DNA of 64,000 nucleotides from Clavelina lepadiformis (taxonomy: Eukaryota; Chordata; Ascidiacea; Aplousobranchia; Clavelinidae). A model generated the notes under the pieces. It had not been told where the DNA came from. It worked only from the letters and a program-made list of their open reading frames with translations, and searched no databases. The position numbers were made by a program, and so were the translations under genes. The DNA lies in NCBI RefSeq assembly GCF_947623445.1, contig NC_135247.1:17238501-17302500 (forward strand). The letters run 5' to 3'. Below, piece by piece: positions 19,190 through 32,217 of the stretch (position 1 is its first letter; each line of letters starts with the position of its first letter).

Positions 19190-20400
19190 TGTTAGCCTAT
19201 AATGCAACAATGAGTTAGACAGCAAGTTAAATTTCAATCACCGCCTCTGATTATCATGGGAATTTGGTTGCACTCTTTTCTTTATAAACGGTATAACAAG
19301 TAGTAAGCACCTTTGTAAAACGTCCATATGAAAATATTCTCACTGTTGACCGCCACGTATCATTCAGGAAAAAACACTTAGACCTTTTGAGTTGAAACTC
19401 TAATTTCGATTGACAATAAAATTCGTAGAAAACAAAGCAATTGGATTGTGCAAAATCATGCAACATTGGATATATAGCACATAATAATATACAGTTCAAT
19501 TATTTCTGCACGATTACTCTTGGTGTAACACTTGGTGTGTAAATATTATTATATTATAGGCATCTGCACTAGCGTATTAAATACAGAAAATGTGTGAACA
19601 CCTCAACGAACAAATTCATCGAAACAAACAATTACTGTATTCGGATGATTTTGCCAACTTCCTCAAGTGTTTATGTAACCTGCACACAAACAAAAATATT
19701 GAATCGTGTATGAGGCATCAGGATGTATGCAATTAAATTGAAGCTTGTTTGAGTTCAACATTTGGACAGGCACAGTGATTGTTTAATGTAATTTATAATA
19801 AATTCCAAACCTGCAACATATGTGCCCTATGTGGCAAAAAGTTTATAACGCAAACAAAAAATAGTGTCCGAAACCAGACAGCAGGACAAAGTGACAACGA
19901 TATCATCGACATCATATAAACCTTTAGGATTTTTTGAAGTAATGATAGGTAGCTTGCTGAAATTTACTATTATCTATTGTTAAAAATTTTGAAGTAAAAA
20001 AATTTTGCATAACGTATTTCATAACATTAAAACAATGAAGTACGATGCGATTTTTTATGTTTTGATTGAAGAATAATAACGCAATCATTGAAGAGAATCA
20101 ATTTACAAAATCATTTGAATTGTAAAAACTGAAGCAAAAATTTTAAAAGATTTGATTTGAAGATCTGTGGTGACTCTTTACAGAACAAGTAAATCGTAAA
20201 AAGTAATTGGAGAAATCTCTAAATGAACTAGATTTCTACACGCTAAGGTTCCAACAACTACATATGAGAAGAAAAAAGAAGGAAAAAATGAATTATCTTA
20301 TACATTGCTTCTTCCTTGATTAGTGACTTTGTTCTCATTCTCATATTTTACCTGGATAGAAATTGCATTGCATTGGGACCAAAAAAGTCTAGGAATCAGA
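19190..20400. other. Intergenic spacer, no gene recognised
   Basis: AT-rich sequence between the Tigger-like MITE and the end of SLC35C1. It probably includes the 3' UTR of SLC35C1 on the minus strand. I see no coding exon or structured RNA. Confidence 0.4.
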
Positions 20401-20404
20401 CTAT

Positions 20405-23400
20405 TCATAATGTATAATTTACTGAAGCTATTAATGGTAGATGCTCTGGTGTTGTTACCTTTTCATCATGGTTTTGTTTCATGATACTTCTTCGTACAAC
20501 AGCATAAAAGAAAGAACCGCCCAAAACCATCATATTACTCAACCACCACAAAGCTGTCTTTGGCATTTGATAATACACCACCGCTAATATTGTTTGCGCA
20601 CATGCTTTTGCCGTTCCGCTGATGTTGTGGGTAAGAGGAGTTGTAACCTGTTGCAAATGATCAGCAATAATCCACTAATTACGCTGTTAAATGCTTCCCA
20701 ATGTTGTAGTGTGACTCCCACCTGTATTTGCCATGTTGAAATGAAACCAGTCATGAAACCGAATACACCAACAGTCACCATCACAAACCACAGATACCCA
20801 CTAAATATACCTGGGTAATTTCGAAGAGCAGAAATGTCCCCAGACATTAAAAGAACAGGCAACATTAAAATGCATGAGTTGAGATTATTGTAATAACCTG
20901 TAAGACAAAAACAGCCGTTTATGGTTTGTTCAAGTTGATTGACAAGCATCAGTATAATTCAAGGTATGTGAAACACAACAGTTTTTTCTACACCAGCATA
21001 AAATAGAAATACATACAGTTAAATGGTTTACGACTTCCATTTAAAATACAAACATTTGACATAAATATGCATAATATATTTTGATGTCGGACAGTTCTAG
21101 GAAAATGTTTTAAAGCGTATAAGAGGCAAGAAACATTTCTGTACTTACCCAACCTCCAGAGATTTTGATCGACCGCTGGTAGTACTCTAGAAGTCAATAT
21201 GGCATTTAAGCTTACGAACAAGCTAGAGACAATCCCATACCATACACCAGAATATGATAAATCAACCAAGGAACCTTCTGTGCTTACACCAAGCAAATAT
21301 CCTGCATGGAAAACCCTTTCAATAAATTAAAAAATATGTACTAGCTAAGCAAAATTACTGACACACATAAGGTTATCGATTAATAATAGCCTGCTTGAGT
21401 ACGATAATTTAGCAAAGCTAAAATAGGACACATAGTTAATGTATAATTTTGCAATATAGCATAAGAGATAAGATAGTATTGTATAATTTGTATCCTATAT
21501 GGCACTTTCAAAATTTAATCACGGAAGCTACCTGCGATAATTACAAGGCAGCAAAGCAATGCTAGTGGAGGTGTAGTTCTCTTCAGCACAAAGTAAGACA
21601 GTGCCACGTTAAATAACGTTGTCAATGAGCGTCCCATATTGTAAAACGCCACACCAAGCTCTCTTAGACAAAGATTATTGAAAGTAATCATCAATACGAA
21701 GCAAATTGACACCGGTAATACCTCTCTTGATATTTTTTGGTCAAATCTGTCATAAATGATTAATGTGTATTTCATGTTCAAGTAAAACTATACTGCTACA
21801 CTTTAATGCAAAATATGTGTATATATGTATATATCATACTGTTTACAATTTAACCCACCTAAGTGATGGAAATTTGCTATCTTTTCTAAACCGAGATAAG
21901 AACGAGACAAAATGGCAAAGTACAACCGCAACAAAGCACTGGAATGTTGTCGTGAAAATTGGGGCATCCAACTTTAGTTGTTTGGACTTCAACAACTGCT
22001 TGTTCAAGAACACCATTGTAATCGAAATAAACCTGCAAATGTAGATCATGTTTTCAGATTTTGATGTATAAATTAGCATAAACTGACAACTACAAAATCT
22101 GCAATGTGGCCTGACCTTAAACTAGACTCAAATTGTTTACAGTACGTTGCGAAAATCGCATTCAAAATAATTAAGATCAAAGGGAACTAAACCTATAACA
22201 GCTCTGTACTAATGAAATATCCAGCAAATGCTATAAAAATGCAATCTGGATTGAAATAAGAAGGTATGTCAATTTTGAATGAGAAATAATGCGCACAGTG
22301 GAAAATTTATTAGGCTGTTACAGTGTGTACTGATTTTTTGTTTATTTCTTACAAATTAGTGTTTAAACACTTAACTGTGTGCCTTGTTTCCTTAAAATAG
22401 GAGTGGGCTATACTGGGGTGATTTTTCAAAAACAACAGAACTGGAGTTTAAAAGGTGCCTATAGACATACCTAGGAATGTTTAAAAAAAATTTTTTGATT
22501 TCGTGCAAATTCCGGATTGAGCCCGGACTTTATGTGAAAAATTCAAGATGGCCGCCATACAAATAGACAAATCTGCAATAAATCTGCTTCCTGTCAAGCT
22601 TTTGGGCTGATTTTGGTGTCAAAAGAAGCAGAAAGTTGAGTTAGCAACACATGTTCCTAAACACATACTGTGCAAGTCACATGTGTGTGAGAAATTGGAT
22701 GAGTCATGCCTACATGTCCTAAAATCAGCAGAAGTCCAAATCGGTTTATGCCAGATGTTAGAGAAACGAGAGCCGAGACTGAAGTCATACCTTCGAGTAG
22801 GCAAGTCAATTATCGCCTCAGTTGTAGTCCCGACTCTAGTGAAGCTTGTGGCTAGGGGTGGTGATGGCAAGACTACTTCCATGGCAGACGAGTTTAGCTT
22901 GGTGTTGGAGGAGAATGGTACTCACAAATCCTTCTCGCTCTATAAAGACCGCAGATTCACAAGATTGGGTCACACTGCTGGTGCGTTGGTTGATTGTGTT
23001 CTCCATTTCAAGAAGATGCTATCCAGAACTAGCAAGAATAACCTCCTTGTCAGAGCCTGTTCCCTTTACCTGGAGAATGAGTTCATTGTGGCATCACTAA
23101 AAGCATTGTCTCACTTCTGTTACAAGGTGACAATGTCTTACCTCAACATGGTAGAGCGTTGCCAGCAATCCGACCTCGTCCGGATCCTTCCTAAACTATA
23201 CAAAGATCTTGAGAGGGCTAATCTGGAAACCCTGTCTGAGTTCCATGTTCCCTGGAAGCATGTGAATGCTGAATCATACAGCCCCACAACAGACCTCGAC
23301 CATTACTTAGTTACTGCTATGGCCAAGCAGAGTGCACTTGGCCTCAAGATGCAATGTGGAAGAGAGTACTGGGAAGACGAGACAGAGAATAGTGAGAGGA

Positions 23401-26134
23401 GTACAAGGATCCATACACTAACTGAAGAAATGAGGGTAAACCTCCCCACAGAGAACTTGCTTGCAGAAAGATACTTAGCCCGATTCGGAAATCTTGCAGG
23501 ACTGTCCGCAGGACATTCAAATAGATACTTTAAAGCGAAACGAATAAAAGATGATCTAATGTTTGCTAAAGATGCACCAATTGACAGTGAGCTAGAATCC
23601 TGTAAAGTGATGAAGAAGTTAGATGAAATGGAGATTGCATGGACAGAGATACAAAAAGAATTGATGAAAACTAAACTGAAGGAACGCATTAAAAAAGCAG
23701 GAGGGAGGGAGATTTCCTCAACCACCTGGTGGATCAATGTAAGGGACATGGGGGCCCAATTACAAAAGTAGAAGAGCTCCGAGCTCTGCCAACAGCATCA
23801 TCATCCACGCTGAAAAAAATCATCCGCATGGAGATCCAGTACCAACGGATGATTCATCCACACGACAGCCAGGCAAATCCTAGCCTCTACTAAGTAAACA
23901 GCTTGAATGTAGATACCATGCTGGTGAACCTAGCTGTGATTCTTGGAACTGAGGATGAGGATGTTGGGACCATCTTCCCAACAGAAGATGAGGTATATGC
24001 CATCTTAACCTCTACTGCTGCAGCTTCCTCTGTTGACACAGATCAACCAGTGAAAATGTGTATTGCAGCAGCAATTCCTGAACTCCATAAAGAATACCCT
24101 ATAGGAACGAATGTGGCTGTCGTGTGGGACGGAGAAAACAATCAACATCAGTGGTTTTTGGCAAGGGTCTGCCATTTAAACAATGATGGCACTGTACAAT
24201 GTGACCACTACCAGCGGGTTAACGATAACAACAATACGATGTGGAGGAGACGAAAAAGAGATGACATTCAGGATGTTATTCCTGTTCAAATCGTCCCTGT
24301 CACAGTAGAGACTGAATGGGTGTTCCAAGGTGTGACGACCATTGTGTCGTTACTAAAGTGTATAAATGTTTCTCAAATCTCTAGTGTATTTCATGACATT
24401 TTTATGTGAATTTCATATACCGGTAACAAGTTATTTGTATATAGTGTTGAAATTGTCATCATTATTCTTGGATGCGACCAGCAATCTAAAATTGCACCAA
24501 CAAAAATGAAAAAATTATGAAAAATAATGACCAAAATATAATAGTTTCAATGTTTTAGGAAACTTTCAAGCATGCTGGGGTTTTTGTTGCTGTTTTAAAG
24601 TAACAGGCTCAATTTTCTGCTTCTTTTGACACCAAAATCAGCTCAAAAGCTTGACTGGAAGTAAATTTATTGCAGATTCGTCAATTTGTATGGCGGCCAT
24701 TTTGAATTTTTCATATAAAGTCCGGGCTCCATCCGGAATTTGAACAAAATCAAAAAAAATTTTTTGCACGTTCCTAGGTATGTCCATAGGCACCTTTTAA
24801 ACTCCAGTTCTGTTGTGTTACTTGAAAAAAGTCAAAATCACCCCAGTATAGCCCACTCCTACTTAAAATATAAACCAGACTATACTTAAAACTTTAGCAT
24901 GCAATTTAATATGTGTTATGCACATGTCATGTTCTACAATTTTTCCATGTAATGTAAATATTTCATACTGCATATTCATCATGATTGGAGGATATCAAAG
25001 TTTTGATAACATTTACATAATGCAAAGTAAACAAAATTCAGACATTTTTTCACACATTTTAGCTACTATTACCAAAGCTACAGAGTCTAAATACGACAAG
25101 GGTGCATTCCATGTGAGTTACATCGAAGAGCAGCGTAAAATTGGTTTAACTTAAAACTTTAAATTTATTTTGCTCTTCCATTTTTCTCCTGTTTAAATGA
25201 AAAAGAGCACAATATCTCCTTTTTTGTAGAGATTGGCATAAAGCCTTATGGCATATTCAAAAGGTACACAAAACTGACCTTCGGTATATGCATAGCATGG
25301 AATGCACCCTGGAGATATGATTTAGTTCATGACTATAAAATGACCAACTTTCCTTAAAAAAATATACATATGACATTTTTTGATAACTCAGGTATAATTC
25401 AGAATTTGCAGTTCAGTCGTGTGCAGAATTAAGCTAAACATTGCAATAAAAGTAGCTAAAATTGTTTTTTTGGTCAAAAATAATAATGTCGATTTTGCGC
25501 CTCTGTTAAAAAAGTTTGCATCATAGTTTTTTGATGGCATTTTATGGAATGATAGTCCAAAGCATACCAAAGTTTCATGCAAAATTTCAGAGAGCCCCAT
25601 GGAGGATTTTTAGAGTAATCAGTTTTTTATCAAATTCACTGTATAATAAAAGAAACCAAAATTTTATGGTATTTTTTGCTATTTGGCGGCACCTTAGTGA
25701 CTGATGTATGGAGCTATTGCAGCTACTTGCAAGCACCGGAGACAAACATACACAGAGATCAGAATTGTTTGGTTTAAAAGATCTAGAATGGCATAGTAAA
25801 CATCACATTTTGCCTTTCTTGTAACAAGTAGTGTATTGGGAAAATAATCAGAAGTTTGAAACTTCTTTGTGTCATTTTTGCAAAACTTAAAGAGATCATT
25901 TTAAGTGTTTTAAAACATATGACATTTTGTGGTTATATACTGCATGTCTTACATTCACAGCCTCTAAATACACAACAGTCACACTGAATAGGTAATAATA
26001 TATATACATGAATATTGGTCACCCTATTAAACCACTACGCCTATTCATAACGACATTAAAATTTAAACTTACCAATAAAGAATAACGACAAAGCCAATCT
26101 TCAGAGTTTTTCTAAAAAACGGTTCTTCTGCCAT
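20405..26134 (-). CDS. SLC35C1: GDP-fucose transporter (solute carrier 35C1)
   Basis: Golgi nucleotide-sugar antiporter that brings GDP-fucose into the lumen for fucosylation of glycoproteins, including Notch. Six exons, reading downwards: 26134-26073, 22032-21859, 21746-21532, 21301-21149, 20897-20722, 20647-20405; 340 aa against 364 in human. The match runs almost end to end: [12 protein letters not shown], the core [18 protein letters not shown] with [32 protein letters not shown], and the signature [17 protein letters not shown] followed by [13 protein letters not shown]. About ten membrane helices are expected. The start codon at 26134 opens a short cytosolic N-terminus and joins in phase to a TGG split by intron 1. 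That intron is 4 kb long because of an inserted transposon; the other introns are 74-251 bases. Confidence 0.93.
22683..23771 (+). pseudogene. Transposon ORF 1, probable transposase part, frameshifted
   Basis: A 362-residue open frame starting just inside the left inverted repeat. It is well composed for coding and has blocks such as [19 protein letters not shown] and [14 protein letters not shown], but I recognise no named domain. Near 23700 the frame appears to shift within a run of GGGA repeats: the downstream frame stays coding-like up to a stop near 23890 and then leads into the next open frame. I read this as a DNA transposon gene that has decayed by one frameshift and one stop. Cys/His pairs near the end (DQCKGHGG in the shifted frame) could be metal ligands, but this is a guess. 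Confidence 0.55.
23903..24409 (+). pseudogene. Transposon ORF 2, C-terminal part with Tudor/chromo-like barrel
   Basis: A 168-residue frame in the same reading frame as the shifted end of ORF 1, so the two were probably one protein. It contains [20 protein letters not shown] followed by [11 protein letters not shown], the pattern of a small beta-barrel (Tudor, chromo or SH3-like) in which a Trp/Tyr pair and an acidic loop recur. Similar barrels sit at the C-terminus of some transposases and integrases and bind DNA or chromatin. The assignment rests on pattern only. Confidence 0.45.
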
Positions 26135-26334
26135 GGTTATATCCTTTTTGCCAACAACTTAACGTTTTTGACAACAAACGATGCAATAAAATATTAAATA
26201 TGACGCCTTTAGGACTAGGCTTTTATTGGTGCTACTGCAATGACCTGTTATGGCATGACGCTGGCTGCATGCCAACGTTCTACAAAAACGGAAATTAAGA
26301 GATGGTATGATATAATTATCATTACCCTTGGACC

Positions 26335-26363
26335 AACGATATAAAGAACTTCTTTATATCGTT
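26335..26363. repeat. Perfect 14-bp stem hairpin
   Basis: AACGATATAAAGAA, a single C, then the exact reverse complement TTCTTTATATCGTT. It lies about 200 bases upstream of the SLC35C1 start codon. It could be a foldback end of a small element or a chance palindrome. Confidence 0.5.
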
Positions 26364-26399
26364 GCTTGGACTGAGGAAAGTCAACACGTTTTATTTCGT

Positions 26400-26570
26400 T
26401 TTTTTCATATTCTATATTAGACTGTTCACACGGTCCACTGAACAGGAGTAAGTGTCGTTAATGCCTTGCCCAAAGGCGTTACAACGGTATGACGCCACTA
26501 GATATCGAACACGGAACATAAGCCACATATCTTGCAAGGCCAGCTTTCGAATCACTGGGCTACCAAACCT
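26400..26570 (-). mobile_element. tRNA-derived SINE, copy 1
   Basis: Read on the minus strand it has an A-box-like TAGCCCAGTGATT, a B-box-like GTTCGATATC about 40 bases later, then a conserved body with TTGGGCAAGGCATTAA and CTCCTGTTCAGTGGACC. The same order occurs at 51385-51567. This is the layout of a tRNA-derived SINE with a non-tRNA body. The tRNA part is too diverged to be a working tRNA gene. Confidence 0.7.
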
Positions 26571-26571
26571 A

Positions 26572-28110
26572 CATCCTGATGCAATTCGACCGATTTTTAT
26601 ATTAGTTGTTTTTTATGGTGGTTTGTAGTCGGTGACCGCATGTTTTCAAGTTAGACGATTCAACGTATGGTGGTGAAACCCAGGATGACCCAACTAACAT
26701 CTGTGGATTGAATAGTTCTTAGGTTGGATTGGTCAAAACAGATTTAAACACATGAGTATAAACTTCTCTTTTGCGCATGACGTCATTTTTATTTCTTTTA
26801 TTTTCTTGGAGCAGCCTTACAGACTAAGACACATTAGTATAGTATAGGCAGGGTTGCCAATTGCCATACCATCCTTGTTTCTAAGATTTGTCCTTATTTT
26901 AAAGGTCCGTGTCTTATAAAATATGTTTGTCCTTTTTTCTAAGAAATATCCTAATTAATAAGCAATAAATAAGCATCTTATCTTACACGAAGTTAGCTGC
27001 ATCGTCTTCTGGGTCACAATCTATTTCAATAATTAACTTCAAATTAACATCCACTGAATCCCAACAACTACACCACACTAGCAACACGTACCGATAGTAA
27101 ACAGATCTGAAATTAAGACTTTCAGTGGCCTATTTCAATAACACAACACCTGCAACATAAGCCCTATAGTAATGAGTCCTAGTCATGTCTGTAAAGTTTT
27201 TATTCTGCGCGGGGAGCGTAATTTTCCGCACAGACGAAACAAACAAAATAATAACAAATAACGTGTCTGTTATTGTTATGATTGTCCTAGCAATCCCAGC
27301 CTAGATTACAACTGTTCAAGAAACAAAGTACAGAAAAGGTAGGATAGATAAAGCTAGATAACCTTAAATACTAAGCTACACAACTCAAGGCTCAACGAAA
27401 TCAAATCCTATCAGGTTGAGAAAGACGTGTGGTCAGACAGCAGACGAAAATCAATATTTTAAAATTGACCTTATCTGACAGTCAATCTATAGGAAAGACG
27501 GTATTCATTTCAATACAAGTCGATCTGTATTGACACGGGATAATAAGATTGTGCAACAAAAAGCAATGCATATCAGCATTCATGTGCAGGCGTTAAATGT
27601 TAAAAATCTTTTAAGGAACCGAACAATCCGTAGGGGTTAAAATTTTCACAGTTTCGTTTTCAGACACCCGAATAAAATATTTGTTTTTTCAAGACAAAAG
27701 GAACATTTCATTGAAGAAAGAATTAGAACAAGCATAAAAACATCTTGAAGCAAAAGACACATAACAAGCAAATGTGGCTGTGGTTACAAGCCAAAGAGAA
27801 TTAAAACAATTCGCAACAAGGATATAGACAGCTTAAATCATGTGACAGCACCTAGTATGGGATTGGATTTTAAACTATGCAACACTGCAATTGTATTAAT
27901 CTGAGGGAACTGTACAATACAAGCTAACGCATACACAATGCTTCATTACAAGTTCAATGCTGTAAACACAAGTTTTTACAGGGCACCAGGCAAAAACGTT
28001 AGAAGCTTCAAAACAAGTGTATCAAACAAAGATTGAAGAATAGCACAGTGCAAAAACGTGTACAACAGTATATCCGTCTCTAAACAGCAACAAAACCATG
28101 CTTATCTAGT
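26572..28110. other. Intergenic spacer, no gene recognised
   Basis: AT-rich spacer between the SLC35C1 promoter side and the 3' end of GAS2. A CAGGGTTGCCA motif near 26849 resembles an hAT-type terminus, but I could not find its partner. Nothing else identifiable. Confidence 0.4.
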
Positions 28111-28117
28111 AAACATT

Positions 28118-28123
28118 TTTATT
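28118..28123 (-). terminator. Candidate poly(A) signal of GAS2
   Basis: TTTATT on the plus strand, AATAAA on the minus strand, about 26 bases beyond the stop codon. This is very close, so the 3' UTR may be short. Confidence 0.5.
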
Positions 28124-28148
28124 GCCACATTTACAACAAGGCGTTTCT

Positions 28149-30766
28149 TTACTTAAGTGCGGAGTGTGGCCGTCTCGTTAGTGGCACGAAGTATCCTTTG
28201 TCAGTTTTTAGAATTCTCATTGTCTCCTTGGGCGTGGCGCAACGTCTGTTGGGAGTACTAGAAACGCTGCATGAACGCGATTTCGGATTGGCCATGTCCC
28301 TTGACAAGCTGTCACATATTTCCTTTGCTGAGATCTTTGGTATGAAGTGGGTAGGGTCATGTTTTATTAGATAATGTTCCAGAGTGTCCCAGCCCCCGCC
28401 AACGCGAACCATCACGTGTCTACCGCGGAGCATCTGCCAAAGGAAGGTATAAGTATAAAGACATTAAATAAACAAACCAACAAGCAACTGCCGTGAGAGT
28501 AATCTAGAAATCTTTGTAACATGCACTATATCAGTTTTTAATTATTTTGCTCATAGTTGACAGTTAAAAGCTTTTAGAAGTTTTATGTCAGCATTCATAC
28601 CCGCACAAAAATTAGTTTTCCTTCAATGCGGTATCTGCCTTCTCCGAGTCGTTCAATATCAATTTGTCCTTCAAATGGCGGCCCGTCCACAATACGGTAA
28701 ACAGCATCATCTAATTTTAAAGCCTGCAAAAGTAGCAAAACAAAAGAGTGAGTGTAAACTGTTGCCAGAGTAAACATGACTTGAATGAGGCTGAAGTTTA
28801 ACAATGCACTCATAACAATGGAAAATGGGTATAGTTTGAAGGCACTCTGTTATACTCAGTTGTTTGGGTCAAAGAACTACTACACTATGAAGGAAAGCCT
28901 GACAATAAAACAGTGGCTTCTTGATCATGTACAATGTTCATGTTCGAAAGTAAGGTTAAAAATTTGAAAGAGCTGCATAAAATTACTTCACCTATCACTG
29001 AACAGATAAAAAATCATGGATGTAACAGGTTTCCTTTTGTCTATGTAACAAAGTACATCCTTCACAAAGACAATAACAAATAGAGCCAATATTCACAGCA
29101 ACACTGTTGTACCTTTGCCCTTGTTTTTACATTCATTGATATTGGCAGAGGTTGCGATTGTTCAACAAACTTAATTCTTTTCTCCTCTTCTTCAATTTCC
29201 TCCTCAAGCTCCACAAGTTCTGGAGCAATTATCCCATGCCTGGGATATAATAACACACGACTTCCTGACCCAATTGCACGTAAAATGTATCATACCCCAA
29301 ACTAGTTAAGTTGTTAACTGTAGTTCACTTTCTATGCGAAATCATTCAAACTTAAAAACAGATAAAAAAATCTTAACTACCTTGCCGCTATCCGAGCAAC
29401 ATCAAGTAGACATAAAATAACGTTTCTTGGCTGTTTCTGTAAAACTGTAACAAGGACGTAAAATTACCTTGAATGCAAAACTTCTGATTTTAACAGCCTG
29501 ACAAAAACATATTGATTCACAGCAAAAATAAACAAAACGCTTTAAAATTAAATCTATTAAAATTCGACAAAAACACAGTACATATGTACCAAGACATTCT
29601 GATTCAAACATGCAGACTTCATCGACTCCAAGCTGGCGACACCAAGTGATGAAATTTGCGGCATTGTCCCGAGCCAAAAATGAACCAGGTTGGGCAGATT
29701 TTTTGTATTTTGGTGGCAGAGGCAGAGGCCTGACTATATCTTCACATAAAAACATCTTGTATTGTACAGTATGTATAGAAAACTTGGCAATTCATTTCGA
29801 CTATCTTAATCTTGGTCCCTAATGAATTAAGCAAATTAGTTGTATTCAGAAAATAAACCAGGATTAACCAAACAAGAATGAATACACAAGTAACAAACGT
29901 ACATAACACTGCTATAATTCACTGAACGTCCGACAAGTTGTAAAAGGCAGTACCAAGATTAAATTAGCACTAAGCAGATATTTAAACCGAATAAAACAAC
30001 CGCAAAAGTTGATATTTGAAGTACTATCATACCTCTCCTAGCAATACTTTGCACAGAGGTCGGTCTTCCCCCATTAACGATAGGATTTGACGACTTAATA
30101 TAAGCTGACTTTGGCCTATTTTGGTGCTTGTCTATCTTCTCTGACGGAAGTGCAAGGCTACAGATGATGTTGGCCAATTCACACAATGCTGCTCCTGTCT
30201 GCAAATCTTCCATCAAACTCGCTTCTCCGAAGTTTCTCCCTAATAAGAAACAAAGAAGAATAATACAAATGTTGCCACATCAGCAGACATGACCCTGTCT
30301 TAGAAGGAATAATGTTGAAAGTTGCGAGTCATACTTGGGAAAAATACATTTTTATGATTCATTTGTGGCTTCGTTGGTGCACTCGCTGTTACCACTAATA
30401 TGTCATAGCAGTGTGGAACAGATTGCATCTATGTACACGAGAAGTGTAAGTCATTTGGTATAACCTATTATTTAATGGTTATATCAATGCTTATTTATAT
30501 TATTATTAATGGTGCATATCACTGCCAACTTCATCACAACAACGATAGCTGAGATTAGGGGATAATTTACCCAGTAGTTTCGACAACCAATCTGCCAGAT
30601 CTTCTTTCAACGGAATGAGCGCCTTTCTCTGTTGCTCTGCTATCTTGCTCATGATTGGAGATGACATGGTTTCATCTCTCCAATCTTCACTTATTTGTTG
30701 CTTCGGCTCTTCTGGAAAGAGCAGCTCATAGTCTCGTTTTTCACGAAAAACTCGATAATTTTCCAT
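28149..30766 (-). CDS. GAS2: Growth arrest-specific 2 (GAS2) family protein
   Basis: Cytoskeletal linker that binds actin through a calponin-homology (CH) domain and microtubules through a GAR domain. Seven exons, reading downwards: 30766-30571, 30239-30033, 29733-29590, 29444-29381, 29239-29113, 28723-28601, 28433-28149; 381 aa, all phases consistent. The N-terminal part ends in [15 protein letters not shown], the start of the CH domain. CH features follow: [30 protein letters not shown] and the closing [18 protein letters not shown] Glu-rich helix ([11 protein letters not shown]) leads to the GAR domain over exons 6-7, with [14 protein letters not shown] and the signature [20 protein letters not shown]. 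The tail is Ser/Arg rich and ends RRPHSALK. The layout and size fit GAS2 rather than the longer GAS2L proteins. Confidence 0.92.
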
Positions 30767-30769
30767 GAC

Positions 30770-31166
30770 GCCTCAAAAGAGGAACCCACTTATAAACAGT
30801 TTACCATGAAGGAAATGAAGACCAAGCAAGTTCTGCCAGTGTAATAGCAAGTAATCCAGAAACCTATCTTGTAACTCCAGCATGGGTATATATTATAGAA
30901 ATTACATCATTTGTACATTAATATTCATTACGCATAAAACTGAACTTGCACAATGCAGCACAAACTTGAATTTCCTATAAAACGTGATAAGCAGAATTTG
31001 TACTAGCATTCAACTACTGTATTTGATTTACTTGTCTGACACATCAAATATAGTTACACTGTACTTTTTTACGTAATCAAAGGCAATGCATGCTTCAATA
31101 ACTAGCCAGTGCTATAACGTCTCAGAGTTATTGCAATTAACAGTAACACCAATGATAGCATAATTA
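30770..31166. other. Spacer upstream of GAS2
   Basis: Likely promoter region of GAS2 on the minus strand. No TATA box or other defined element seen. Confidence 0.3.
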
Positions 31167-31457
31167 CCGTAAAACCTCTATTTCACCGCCATAGCGCTCT
31201 ATTTTTCAACTCTTGTTTAAAAGTGGCGTTCTATTAGAGGTGACGTTCAATTAGAGGTTGGCGCTCTATTTTTCGACTAGCTGGTCAGAATTATCAGTAG
31301 AGACCTGCTAATACAATTCCGCCGCTAAAAGTGGTGTTCTATTAGAGGTGGCGTTCAATTAGAGGGAGGCGCTCTATTTTTCTACCCTTCTTTAAAAGTG
31401 GCGTTCTATTAGAGGTGGCGTTCAAATAGAGGTGGCGGTGAAATAGAGGTTTTACGG
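31167..31457. mobile_element. Small TA-flanked MITE (mariner/pogo type)
   Basis: A 291-bp element with perfect inverted ends CCGTAAAACCTCTATTTCAC and its complement, flanked by TA on both sides. The interior is built from alternating GGCGTTCTATTAGAGGTG and GCGCTCTATTTTTC units, so it folds on itself several times. No coding capacity. Confidence 0.8.
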
Positions 31458-32217
31458 TAGCTTATGGAATCCTTCATCATGATAACTTGACATACGAAAC
31501 AGCAAGCTATATAATTTAATCAAAGCACGAAATATGAAAATTTTTAATAAAACACCATCCAGGCAAACATTGCAATAAAATTCACTGTCTTCTACATTAT
31601 TTGTTGATTTGTCATAATGCAAGTTGGTGTTCAAATAACTTAACTTAATTATTATTATTATATAGTTGAACTATGCTTGCAAAAAAATGCCAAGCAAATT
31701 GTTGCGCAAGTCTTGTGTACATGTTCTTACCTTTTCAGTATGCCGTTGTAAAAGAACACACTACAATGCACATGAAACATAAGACCGCTAACCTATAGAA
31801 CTTCTTTGGAAAGTATTAACTGTGTATATAACTTTAATATATACATACCAGTATCCAATCATGAAAACAGTTTCCAAGTTTCATACAAAACCTGATTGTG
31901 TTTTCCTTCTGTTTTAATTTTTTATTTTATTGTTGTTTTATTTTATTTCTTTTTCTGTTTATCATACAGATGATGTATAAGTCTGAAAGTGTATGTGGAA
32001 ACTGCCTACCGGTAGCCTACAAATTTTTAGATTGTTATTATTTTTTACTGATCACCAACAAAATCTAGGGACAACTTTTGGATAAGCTGGCCTAAACTTG
32101 CTGCTTAGTGCTCCATAGTACAGTCGTAGAAAGTTTGAAACTGTGCACAAAGAGGCCATGAACAAGATTAATCAACAAACACGCTGAACTTTTTCACGTT
32201 ACAAATTGATTTATTAT

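Larger units (their letters stand above)
22398..24861. mobile_element. DNA transposon with ~240-bp terminal inverted repeats, family not recognised
   Basis: A 2464-bp element in intron 1 of SLC35C1. The ends are long imperfect inverted repeats (about 22398-22640 and 24618-24861) that begin TAGGAGTGGGCTATACTGGG. A 7-bp duplication CTTAAAA flanks it (22391-22397 and 24862-24868). Two plus-strand open frames lie between the arms (listed separately). Long TIRs, a short duplication and one coding unit fit a cut-and-paste DNA transposon. The short duplication would suit P-, hAT- or Zisupton-type groups, but I see no THAP finger, BED finger or hAT dimerisation motif, so I leave the superfamily open. 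Confidence 0.8.

Noticed and set aside
23303-23749. 148-aa minus-strand open frame
   Set aside because: Antisense shadow of the transposon open frame; low-complexity Ser/Ile/Phe composition and no domain.
24918-25704. Open frames in intron 1 of SLC35C1 after the transposon
   Set aside because: Short, AT-rich, no conserved residues and no splice sites in phase with the gene.
26535-26570. Possible tRNA gene on the minus strand
   Set aside because: A- and B-box-like motifs are present, but the cloverleaf cannot be paired; it is the head of a SINE.
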